Assembly: GCA_009903935.1 (NCBI GenBank)
Contig: WYEG01000010.1
Span: 1 to 44,533 of the forward strand
Source: Caldimicrobium sp.
Lineage (GTDB): Bacteria; Desulfobacterota; Thermodesulfobacteria; Thermodesulfobacteriales; Thermodesulfobacteriaceae
Reading direction: 5' to 3'
DNA length: 44,533 nt
The position numbers and the translations under genes are program-made. This document shows, in pieces, positions 36,569 to 43,353 of this stretch (its first letter is position 1; the number at the start of each line of letters is the position of its first letter). Under the pieces are notes generated by a model. The model was not told where the DNA came from, did not search any database, and worked only from the letters and a program-made list of their open reading frames with translations.

Positions 36569-36578
36569 ATTTTTTGTA
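36563..36578 (+). promoter_or_regulatory. Candidate sigma-54 (-24/-12) promoter for the split TauE genes
   Basis: TTGGCAT is followed by an A/T spacer and TTGTA. The -24 GG (36564-36565) and the -12 GT (36576-36577, consensus GC) are separated by exactly ten bases as required. The -24 block matches YTGGCAC in six of seven bases and the -12 block matches TTGCA in four of five. Transcription would start near 36588, leaving a leader of about 30 bases with a GGAGG ribosome site before the ATG at 36617. The phased GGAACA array lies upstream, and a GAFTGA-type activator is encoded at 20250-21674. Confidence 0.5.
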
Positions 36579-36616
36579 TTTAATATTCTTGAATTAAAAA
36601 ACTTTGGAGGCGGGGC

Positions 36617-37903
36617 ATGATGTATTGGCAACGTCTAAAGTCTGATTTATTGTTATGGTTTTTCTTTTTAGTATTTTTGTTCGTTAGCACACCTTGCTTT
36701 TCTCAGGAAAAGCAGGCTGAGCCTCAGGCAAAGCCTGCTGAACCTCCAAAAGTAGAGGTAAAGCTTGACAAGGATAAGTATAAAGGTGGGGACACCATTC
36801 AGATTACGGGTAAAGTTCCACCGGGAATGAAGGTCAACTTCATTGAAATTACCTCTACGGAGGCTAAGGTTCAGGTTGGAAGGTTAGACAGAAAGGATTT
36901 TAAATTCTATTTAAGCACCGAAATTCCGGCTTTTTACACCATTATTATCAATGAAAATTATGTAGCCAAAATTGATAAGAACGGCACGGTAGAGGAAAAG
37001 CCAGTAAAGGAAATCTATGCCAAGTATAAGGCTGATAAAAAATGGAGGATAGGGGAATTTCTAAAGGAATCAAACGCTGATATAGCTTTCATTACCCCTC
37101 CCAAGATGATATCTGAAATAAAGGTATGGAAGTCAAGCGTTGTAAGGGCAATTGTTGGTTCAAGAGGAGAACCGCAACCAAGTATAACTGATAAAAAAGA
37201 GGTCAAAAAAGAAGCTGCAAGGCTTCTTCAAGCAAGGATGAGAAGTCTAAGCAACCTTTTCGTCCTCGGGAAGATTACAACCAATGAAGACGGAACCTTT
37301 ACCGCTACTTTTAAGCTTCCTGAAAATGCTCCCAAAGGAGCTTTTTCGGTCATTGCGGTTGTGGACAAGGATTTGAAAAGCGAACCTGCCAAGTTTATCT
37401 GTGAAGTATCCTTTCCGAAGTTCTACTTCCCTGTTGCTGGGACCTCGGTTAACCTTTTTGGACCGTTTATCCTTGCCTTAGCCATCTGCACCTTTGGTGT
37501 TTTGATGGGTGCTGGTGGAGGCTTCATTTTGAACCCGCTTTTGATCCTTATCTATCATATGCCCCATCAAGTTGTTGCAGGGTCAGTCATGCCAACAGTG
37601 CTCTTTAGCCAGGCTTCGGGTATCTATAACTACTCCAAGATCGGTTTTATCAACTGGAAGCTTGGTATAGGAGTTGGAATTTTCATGGCTCTTGGTGGGT
37701 TTATCGGACCACTTCTCAACCAATTTGTTACTTTAGACGAATATAAGTTCGTGTTCGGTATTGTGCTCCTAATCCTTGCCGCTCTTATGCTCTGGCAGAC
37801 TACACCAGGTTATATTGAAAAATCTAAGAAAGAAAAGGCTATCTTGGAAGAGTTTAAGAGAAGAGCCGCAGCTGCTAAAGCTCAAAAGGAACAAAAATCT
37901 TAA
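36617..37903 (+). CDS. TauE/SafE-type permease, first half, with large periplasmic domain
   Basis: 428 residues. A signal or anchor helix (~11-29) is followed by a ~240-residue exported domain of beta-rich character (VEVKLDKDKYKGGDTIQITGKVPPG; later DGTFTATFKLPENAPKGAFSVIAVV). Then comes one four-helix TauE half (~280-393) with MGAGGGFILNPLLIL, HQVVAGSVMPTVLF and GIGVGIFMALGGFIGP, and a charged cytoplasmic tail. TauE/SafE proteins export sulfite, sulfoacetate or related anions using two such halves. Only one is here; the other is the next gene, 12 bases on. GGAGG six bases upstream supports the start. Proximity to the PhsA-like gene suggests a sulfur oxyanion substrate, which is unproven. Confidence 0.85.
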   Translation: MMYWQRLKSDLLLWFFFLVFLFVSTPCFSQEKQAEPQAKPAEPPKVEVKLDKDKYKGGDTIQITGKVPPGMKVNFIEITSTEAKVQVGRLDRKDFKFYLSTEIPAFYTIIINENYVAKIDKNGTVEEKPVKEIYAKYKADKKWRIGEFLKESNADIAFITPPKMISEIKVWKSSVVRAIVGSRGEPQPSITDKKEVKKEAARLLQARMRSLSNLFVLGKITTNEDGTFTATFKLPENAPKGAFSVIAVVDKDLKSEPAKFICEVSFPKFYFPVAGTSVNLFGPFILALAICTFGVLMGAGGGFILNPLLILIYHMPHQVVAGSVMPTVLFSQASGIYNYSKIGFINWKLGIGVGIFMALGGFIGPLLNQFVTLDEYKFVFGIVLLILAALMLWQTTPGYIEKSKKEKAILEEFKRRAAAAKAQKEQKS

Positions 37904-37915
37904 GGGGGTTAAGCC

Positions 37916-38320
37916 ATGAAGATGACTATAGAGTTTTGGGGTGAAAAATTTGAAGCTAACATGGTGATCGGTGCCATAGGGGGTTTTTTGATCGCCGTTG
38001 CCTCAAGCCTCGGTGGGTTTGGTGGTGGTCCTTTTGTGGTCCCGTTGATGACGGTCATCATGAGACTTCCCATCTATGTGGTCGTTGGAAGCTCCCTCTT
38101 AGCCATCTTCTTTAACACCTTAATGGCATCAGCAAGGTATTACTTTTTTGGGCAGACTGATATCCCTCTCTTTATAATAATGGCTATTGGGGCGGTAGCT
38201 GCAGGCTTTATTGGTCCAAGAATAGCTAAAAAACTTAGTCCCATCTGGGTAAAAAGAGTTGCCGCCATAGGAATTCTTTATCTCGCTTTAAAGCTCTTAA
38301 ACGTGCCCTTTATACCTTAA
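37916..38320 (+). CDS. TauE/SafE-type permease, second half
   Basis: 134 residues, four membrane helices. It repeats the TauE half pattern of the preceding gene: SLGGFGGGPFVVPLM, YVVVGSSLLAIFFNTLMASARY, and IGAVAAGFIGPRIAKKL. It has its own G-rich ribosome site (AAGGGGG) and ATG and does not continue the preceding frame, so it is a separate gene rather than a frameshift fragment. On its own it is too small for a normal TauE protein of 250 or more residues. With the first-half gene it could form a complete two-half transporter, or the halves could homo-oligomerise. A strong terminator follows 63 bases after the stop. Confidence 0.82.
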   Translation: MKMTIEFWGEKFEANMVIGAIGGFLIAVASSLGGFGGGPFVVPLMTVIMRLPIYVVVGSSLLAIFFNTLMASARYYFFGQTDIPLFIIMAIGAVAAGFIGPRIAKKLSPIWVKRVAAIGILYLALKLLNVPFIP

Positions 38321-38383
38321 GGCTAACTCCCCTCCTCACCTCCAATCACATAAATCCCTAAACCCCCTCCTCCCCTCCCTGCC

Positions 38384-38406
38384 CCCCTCCCAGGGAGGGG
38401 TTTCTT
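38384..38406 (+). terminator. Rho-independent terminator after the split TauE genes
   Basis: CCCCTCC (38384-38390) pairs with GGAGGGG (38394-38400) around a three-base CAG loop. TTTCTT follows directly. The seven-pair stem is all G/C except one pair. The upstream 60 bases are unusually C-rich (runs of CCCCTCC), which may assist or may reflect local repeat growth. It separates the TauE unit from the hydrogenase-protease gene. Confidence 0.75.
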
Positions 38407-38410
38407 ATAT

Positions 38411-38416
38411 TATAAT
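38411..38416 (+). promoter_or_regulatory. Putative -10 element of the hydrogenase protease gene
   Basis: A perfect TATAAT lies right behind the terminator and nine bases before the ATG at 38426. No convincing -35 is present at 16-18 bases because the terminator stem occupies that region. There is no ribosome site between the hexamer and the ATG, so a leaderless or near-leaderless transcript is likely. Confidence 0.4.
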
Positions 38417-38425
38417 GGCATATTC

Positions 38426-38896
38426 ATGAATAAAAGAATATTGGTTTTAGGGTTAGGAAATATCTTAATTTCCGACGAAGGGCTTGGAGTTCATGCCCTA
38501 AGATGGCTTGAGGCAAACTGTAAACTACCACCTGAGGTAGAGCTTGTTGATGGTGGGACAGGGGGGTTCTCGCTTTTACCGCTATTATCCTCGGTTGATG
38601 TGCTTATCGTCATCGATGCCATCACCCTTGGTAAAGAACCTGGGACAATCTACTGCTTATCCGAAGAAATCTTAACCAATCAAAGCCTTTTAGAAAAAAT
38701 ATCGACCCATGAAATATCCTTTGCCGATATCCTATCTATTCTTCAGCTAAAGGGGGACAAACCAAAAAGTGTCTTTCTCCTTGGGATGGAACCAAAGTCT
38801 TTAGAGGTGGGGACAGAGCTATCAGAGGAAGTAAAAAAGAACATTCCTAAGCTTTGTCAGCTTGTTTTAGAAAAAATAAATGAAAGCATGCCGTAG
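38426..38896 (+). CDS. Hydrogenase maturation protease (HyaD/HybD/HycI family)
   Basis: 156 residues. It cleaves the C-terminal extension of a [NiFe]-hydrogenase large subunit after nickel insertion. The family signature LGLGNILISDEGLGVHAL is at the N-terminus. The nickel-sensing residues of HybD correspond to Glu18 (SDEG), Asp64 (VIDAIT) and His95 (STHEIS). The LLGMEP motif near 125-135 also fits the family. The matching hydrogenase structural genes are not in the window. It is convergent with hypF, whose 3' end overlaps it by 40 bases. Confidence 0.93.
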   Translation: MNKRILVLGLGNILISDEGLGVHALRWLEANCKLPPEVELVDGGTGGFSLLPLLSSVDVLIVIDAITLGKEPGTIYCLSEEILTNQSLLEKISTHEISFADILSILQLKGDKPKSVFLLGMEPKSLEVGTELSEEVKKNIPKLCQLVLEKINESMP

Positions 38897-41166
38897 TAAG
38901 CTTGCCCAAGAGAGATTCCTCCATCAAGAGGGGGAAACTTCTTATTCCTCAAAACTCTTATACCCATTGGCTCAAGGCTTTCCATGATCCTTTTTAGAAG
39001 GGGACCGTTTACCATAACTCCGCCAGAGAGGATGACCTTACTTTGAGAAAGCTCAAGGACGGTTTGCCAGAGAAAATCAGCTAAAGCATTGATAAAAAAG
39101 GTAGCAATCTCTTCCTTAGTATAGCTTCCTTCAACGACCTCTCTAACCATTGGCTCCCAGTCAAAGTAAAAATTCTCCTTTAGGCTGTATGGAAACGCCC
39201 CTTTAACCTGAGGATTGTATAGGGATTCAAGCTTCATAGGAGCTTCTCCTTCGTAGGTGTTTTTAAAACAAACGCCAGCTAAGGCTGAGATGGCATCAAA
39301 AAGCCTTCCGCAGGAACTACATAATGGGAAACTATATGCCCCCTTATCCATAGATTCCCAAGCTCTATAAATCATGAGCAACTCCTTTTCAGAAAAGCTT
39401 CTAATCAAGGGATGGGAAAGCTCAAGGGCTTCTTCTCCATAGACCTCGAAAAGAAAACTTAGGGCAATTTTTCTTATATCCTTTATAGCCGTCTCCCCGC
39501 CGACCAAGCGAAAGGGTCTAAAACTTCTTATCCTTTTGAACTCTAAACCCTGAAGCAAAAGGGTCTCACCGCCCCACACGCTCCTATCCAAACCAAAGCC
39601 AGTTCCATCCCAAGCAAAGCCAAGGAGCTCCTCCTCAGGAACTATCCCCTCTTCAGCTAACACAGACAAAAGATGGGACTGATGATGCTGAACCTGAAGA
39701 AGAGGAATACCCCTCTCTTTTGCCAAGCTCTTAGCAAGCCTTGTGCTTTGGTATCCTGGATGTAAGTCGCAAACGATGAAATCTAAGCTCTTTACCTGAT
39801 AGAGGTTTAAATACTCCTCAATGAGTTTAACAAAATAATCAAAGGTCTCTGGATTGCCAAGGTCTCCGACATGGGGACTTACAATCAAGCGGTTTTTTAA
39901 GCCCAAAGTAAAAGTGTTCTTTTCCTCGGCACCCAAAGCAAGAATGTGCATAGGAGTGGAAAAGGGGAGCATCTGGGGATAGGGAGCATAACCCCTTCCT
40001 CTCCTTATCATGATGTAAACCGTCCCTATCTTTTTTATAACGGAATCGTCAGAACCTCTCAGAATTTTCCTATCGTGGACCAAAAAGTAATCTGCAACCT
40101 CTGCGAGGGCTTTTCTTGCCCTTTCTTCTTCAAAGATTAGAGGCTCGTCTGAAAAATTTCCGGAAGTTGCGATCACCGGGAAAGAAAGCCCCTCAAGGAG
40201 TAAAAGATGGATTGGGGTGTAGGGGAGCATGGCACCAACAAGGTTAATACCTTCTGCAACTTCTTTTGGCAAAAGCTCTTTTCCCGGAACAAGGATTATC
40301 GGGCTTTGAGGGGACTGCATAAGCCCTATATCTTCCTCGTCAACGAGGCAGTATTTTTTAAGGAGCTCAAGGCTTGGAAACATGACGGCAAAGGGTTTGC
40401 TTGGTCTTCTTTTTCTTCGTCTCAGCTCTTTAACGATTTCAGGTTTGTCAGCTCGGCAGATGAGATGAAAGCCGTTTAGCCCCTTTACAGCAAGGATCTT
40501 TCCCTCTATGATAAATCTTCTTGCAAGGTTGAGAGCCTCTCTATCCCAGGCTATGGGCTCATCGACCTTTGTTTGATAAAGGATTAGCCTTGGACCGCAG
40601 TTTGGGCAAGCGATGGCTTCAGCATGAAACCTCCTGTTCATGGGGTCGGTGTACTCTTTCTGACAGTCGGGACAAAGGGGAAAATAGCCCATGGTTGTGT
40701 TTTCTCGCTCATAGGGGAGGCGAATGAGCATACCGTAGCGAGGACCGCAGTTTGTGCAGGCAATAAAAGGGTGCTTAAACCGCCTGTTCTTTGGGTCGTA
40801 GAACTCAAGCAAGCAATCTGGACAGATGGCTAAATCAGGAAGAAGGTCAAGCTCAACCTCAGACGCATCATCTTCCTTAACTATCTTTATCTCTTTTAAG
40901 ACATCTCCATAATTTTTTTGCCAAACTTCATGCGAAATTTCTTCTACAGCTATCTCCCGAATGAAGGCGTTCGGTGGTTTTTCTTCCAAAATGGCTTTTC
41001 TAAATTGGTTAAGGCAATCTTCGTCTCCGGAAGCTATGATTTCAACGCCTGATTGAGTGTTTTTGATTATTCCGCTTAACCCCAACTTTTTGGCTAAACG
41101 ATAAAGGAAGGGGCGAAAACCTACTCCTTGGACTACCCCCTTAATGATTATCCGTTCCGTCTTCAT
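38857..41166 (-). CDS. hypF: Carbamoyltransferase HypF (hydrogenase cyanide-ligand synthesis)
   Basis: 769 residues, typical HypF length. Domains: acylphosphatase-like (~1-95; GVVQGVGFRPFLYRLAKKLGLSG), two zinc-finger motifs (~110-190; CPDCLLEFYDPKNRRFKHPF and CPNCGPR), YrdC-like (~205-390; AVKGLNGFHLICRAD, KRRPSKPFAVMF, VIATSGNFSDEPL), and a Kae1-like C-terminal domain (~410-765; HHQSHLLSVLAE, GFAWDGTGFGLD, LSGGVMVN). It transfers a carbamoyl group from carbamoyl phosphate to the HypE C-terminal cysteine during assembly of the Fe(CN)2CO site. It is the last gene of hypE-hypA-hypF, overlapping hypA by 26 bases. Confidence 0.97.
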   Translation of the reverse strand: MKTERIIIKGVVQGVGFRPFLYRLAKKLGLSGIIKNTQSGVEIIASGDEDCLNQFRKAILEEKPPNAFIREIAVEEISHEVWQKNYGDVLKEIKIVKEDDASEVELDLLPDLAICPDCLLEFYDPKNRRFKHPFIACTNCGPRYGMLIRLPYERENTTMGYFPLCPDCQKEYTDPMNRRFHAEAIACPNCGPRLILYQTKVDEPIAWDREALNLARRFIIEGKILAVKGLNGFHLICRADKPEIVKELRRRKRRPSKPFAVMFPSLELLKKYCLVDEEDIGLMQSPQSPIILVPGKELLPKEVAEGINLVGAMLPYTPIHLLLLEGLSFPVIATSGNFSDEPLIFEEERARKALAEVADYFLVHDRKILRGSDDSVIKKIGTVYIMIRRGRGYAPYPQMLPFSTPMHILALGAEEKNTFTLGLKNRLIVSPHVGDLGNPETFDYFVKLIEEYLNLYQVKSLDFIVCDLHPGYQSTRLAKSLAKERGIPLLQVQHHQSHLLSVLAEEGIVPEEELLGFAWDGTGFGLDRSVWGGETLLLQGLEFKRIRSFRPFRLVGGETAIKDIRKIALSFLFEVYGEEALELSHPLIRSFSEKELLMIYRAWESMDKGAYSFPLCSSCGRLFDAISALAGVCFKNTYEGEAPMKLESLYNPQVKGAFPYSLKENFYFDWEPMVREVVEGSYTKEEIATFFINALADFLWQTVLELSQSKVILSGGVMVNGPLLKRIMESLEPMGIRVLRNKKFPPLDGGISLGQAYYGMLSFIFSKTS

Positions 41167-41509
41167 CCCTTTCTACTTCTAAGGAGGCTAAGATGAGCTC
41201 AAGACCACCTCTGATTTCCACATCAAAGCTTTTACAAAGGGGACAACAAGCTTTAGCCTCATGGTTTGTAGTCTCAACCCCGCAAGAGGGGCAGTAGACC
41301 CGTAATGGGTCTCGCTTTAAGTGAACCTCCGCATCCTCTAAGACCGAACCCTCTTTAAAGGTCTCGACCACTGCCTTAAGGTAGTCAAAATCTATGCCTG
41401 AATACTCGCCCACAAGGAGGACAACCTTGGTTATTCTGCAGGGCTGAAAAGGCTTTGTTTGTTCCTCAATGGAGCGAAGGAGGCTCATGAAGAGGTAGCC
41501 TTCATGCAT
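41141..41509 (-). CDS. hypA: Hydrogenase nickel insertion protein HypA
   Basis: 122 residues. The N-terminal Met-His-Glu nickel site is kept (MHEGYLF), although the usual LSLAQ that follows is replaced. The zinc site is CPSC and CPLC, spaced by ~18 residues. The VVLLVGEYSGIDFDYLKAVVETFKEG segment matches the family core. HypA works with HypB to deliver nickel to the hydrogenase large subunit. Its ATG shares one base with the hypE stop (TGATG), and its end overlaps hypF. hypB, hypC and hypD are not in the window. Confidence 0.92.
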   Translation of the reverse strand: MHEGYLFMSLLRSIEEQTKPFQPCRITKVVLLVGEYSGIDFDYLKAVVETFKEGSVLEDAEVHLKRDPLRVYCPSCGVETTNHEAKACCPLCKSFDVEIRGGLELILASLEVERDEDGTDNH

Positions 41510-42516
41510 CAGCAGATCCGAGGTAGCATTTCGCCAACCAAAGTATCCATGATCCTTGTGGTTCCAAGGACAGTCTCGATGAGGACTCTCGGGCGTGGAG
41601 TCTTTTTCCTTACTACCCCTATAACCTTGCTCTCCGAGGTAAGAGGATACTTCTTCAGGATGGATAAAGCTTTATCAAGTTCAGGCTCAGGGAGAGCAAT
41701 AATTGCCCTTCCTTCTGAGGGAAGATGATAGGGCTCAAGCCCAAGGATAGCGCAGAAGGTTTTTACCTCGTCTCTCACGGGAATATCAACCTCTCTCACC
41801 AAAATTTCTACCTGAGAAGCCATAGCCCATTCATAAAGAACGCTTGCTAAACCACCTCTTGTTGGGTCCCTTAGGGCATGCAATTCTACATCTGCTGAAA
41901 ATAGGGCTAACAATGGCTCTTTAAGGCTTGAACAGTCGCTTTCTACAGGAACATCAAACTCAAAACCCTGTCTACGAGAAAGAATGGCAACCCCATGGTC
42001 ACCAAGAGGTCCTGTGGCAAGGATCACATCACCCTCTCTTAAGCTTTGACAGGAAAGACCGGGCTTAATTATTTCGCCAATCCCAGTGGTGTTGATGATT
42101 ATCTCGTCAAGCATTCCCTTTGGCATAACCTTTGTATCTCCTGCTACGACCAAGACCTCGTTCTTTTCTGCCTCTTCCTTTATGCTTTCAAGAACCTTCT
42201 TAAGAGTAGAAATAGGAAAACCCTCTTCAAGCACAAGCGCTAAGGTTAAGTAGCGAGGTTTAGCTCCCATCACCAATAGGTCGTTTAAAGTTCCACAAAC
42301 AGAGAGTTTCCCAATGTTACCACCGGGGAAGAATATGGGCTTCACCGTGAAGGAATCTGTAGTAACGGCAAGCCAAGGAGAAGAAAGCTCAAGAGGAGTA
42401 GCATCCTCCAAACGGGAGAGATAGGGGTTATCAAAATAGGAAAGAATTAGATTAGAGATAAGGGCTTGGGTTTCCTCTCCTCCTCCACCATGAGATAAAA
42501 GGATGCACTCTTCCAT
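41509..42516 (-). CDS. hypE: Carbamoyl dehydratase HypE
   Basis: About 335 residues of the PurM/AIR synthase fold. The N-terminal LSHGGGGEETQALI, ATTDSFTV (TTDSFTVKPIFFPGG), GTLNDLLVMGAKP, VVAGDTKVM and RDPTRGGLASVLYEWA blocks are all HypE-like. The C-terminus ends PRIC, the tail whose cysteine thiol is carbamoylated by HypF and dehydrated to thiocyanate. ATG 42516 is used. TTG 42522 is the alternative, with AGGAG ten bases upstream. It heads the hypE-A-F unit, divergent from rsmI. Confidence 0.95.
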   Translation of the reverse strand: MEECILLSHGGGGEETQALISNLILSYFDNPYLSRLEDATPLELSSPWLAVTTDSFTVKPIFFPGGNIGKLSVCGTLNDLLVMGAKPRYLTLALVLEEGFPISTLKKVLESIKEEAEKNEVLVVAGDTKVMPKGMLDEIIINTTGIGEIIKPGLSCQSLREGDVILATGPLGDHGVAILSRRQGFEFDVPVESDCSSLKEPLLALFSADVELHALRDPTRGGLASVLYEWAMASQVEILVREVDIPVRDEVKTFCAILGLEPYHLPSEGRAIIALPEPELDKALSILKKYPLTSESKVIGVVRKKTPRPRVLIETVLGTTRIMDTLVGEMLPRIC

Positions 42517-42524
42517 AAACAAAG

Positions 42525-42635
42525 GCTTATAGCTCCTGCAACCTTTTCCTCTTTTTGTTCCCCAAGCTTCTCTTCAAGAAGTTTGTAGACCTCTAAAGAT
42601 ATCACCAGACTGATATTATTAACTATATTCCTCAA
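42525..42635 (-). pseudogene. Possible remnant of a small helical protein upstream of hypE
   Basis: A minus-strand frame opening at TTG 42635 gives a peptide with protein-like character (ISLVISLEVYKLLEEKLGEQ, then KEEKVAGAI). It then runs into the hypE start region in another frame and stops at 42447. The first part looks like the N-terminus of a small regulatory or coiled-coil protein, while the rest is a frame shadow of hypE. There is no ATG or convincing ribosome site. It may be a decayed gene, a leader peptide, or chance. Confidence 0.2.
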
Positions 42636-42661
42636 TTGGATGAAGTCAACCTAAAACATGA

Positions 42662-42667
42662 TAGAAT
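42662..42667 (+). promoter_or_regulatory. Putative -10 element of rsmI
   Basis: TAGAAT lies seven bases before the ATG at 42675, the same spacing as at the sensor kinase and chrA. The nearest -35-like sequence, TTGGAT at 42636-42641, is 20 bases upstream, longer than ideal. AAGG just before the ATG is too close to act as a normal ribosome site. Confidence 0.35.
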
Positions 42668-42674
42668 TTAAGGT

Positions 42675-43352
42675 ATGGAAGGGTCCCTTTTTGTCGTCGC
42701 GACCCCTATTGGAAACCTTGAGGATATTACCTTAAGAGCGTTGAAGGTTCTGAAAGAGGCTGACATCATCGTCTGCGAGGATACAAGGAAGACGGCAAAC
42801 CTTCTACGGTACTACAACATCCCTAAAAAACCGCTCCTAAGCTATTACAAAGGGGCAGAAAAAGAAAGGCTTCCAAGGATAATAGCTCTTTTGAAGGAAG
42901 GGAAAAAGGTAGCTCTCTGTTCTGAGGCAGGAACTCCGCTTATTTCAGACCCGGGAGCTCTGCTTGTTAGGAGAGCGCATGAAGAAGGCATAAAGGTTGA
43001 GCCAGTGCCAGGTCCTTCAGCTTTGACAGCAGCCCTACAGGCAAGCGGGATCGATGCCGGAAACGGATTTATCTTCTTAGGCTTCCTCCCACGAAAGAAA
43101 AAAGACTTCAAGGAGGTTTTGAAGTATTTTCACCTTGAGCTACCAGTTGTGGTTTTCATCTCACCCCATCGGTTTAACAAAGAAGTTTCTGCCCTATATG
43201 AAGAGCTTGGCGAAAGACGATGCTTTCTTGCTCGGGAAATCACTAAACTCCACGAAGAATTAACCTTCAGTAGCTTATCTATACTTAAAGAAAGAGAAAA
43301 TATAAAGGGAGAAATAACTTTGATTATTCTTCCGGAAGAAAAAAGAAGATAA
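42675..43352 (+). CDS. rsmI: 16S rRNA (cytidine1402-2'-O)-methyltransferase
   Basis: 225 residues of the tetrapyrrole-methylase fold. The RsmI signature is clear: LFVVATPIGNLEDITLRALKVLKEADIIVCEDTRKT, CSEAGTPLISDPG, PVPGPSALTAALQASGI and FLGFLPRKKKD. It methylates the ribose of C1402 in the decoding centre of 16S rRNA with SAM. It is shorter than the ~280-residue enzymes because the C-terminal helical domain is absent after VKGEITLI-type strand (KGEITLIILPEEKRR). The stop is intact, so this looks like a natural short form. It converges with chrA with one base between the stops. Confidence 0.95.
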   Translation: MEGSLFVVATPIGNLEDITLRALKVLKEADIIVCEDTRKTANLLRYYNIPKKPLLSYYKGAEKERLPRIIALLKEGKKVALCSEAGTPLISDPGALLVRRAHEEGIKVEPVPGPSALTAALQASGIDAGNGFIFLGFLPRKKKDFKEVLKYFHLELPVVVFISPHRFNKEVSALYEELGERRCFLAREITKLHEELTFSSLSILKERENIKGEITLIILPEEKRR

Positions 43353-43353
43353 T

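Noticed and set aside
36550-36575. ATGCCAA/TTGGCAT hairpin with T-run as an intrinsic terminator
   Set aside because: Nothing is transcribed toward it from the left on the plus strand, the stem is short and A/T-containing, and it overlaps a better sigma-54 match. Kept only as an inverted repeat.
37890-37930. Frameshift or sequencing error splitting one TauE gene
   Set aside because: The first protein ends in a long charged tail typical of a natural C-terminus; the second has its own G-rich ribosome site and ATG after a 12-base gap.
38321-38383. C-rich tract before the terminator as a coding or structured RNA
   Set aside because: It consists of repeated CCCCTCC-like runs with no conserved fold visible. 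Best read as low-complexity sequence next to the terminator.
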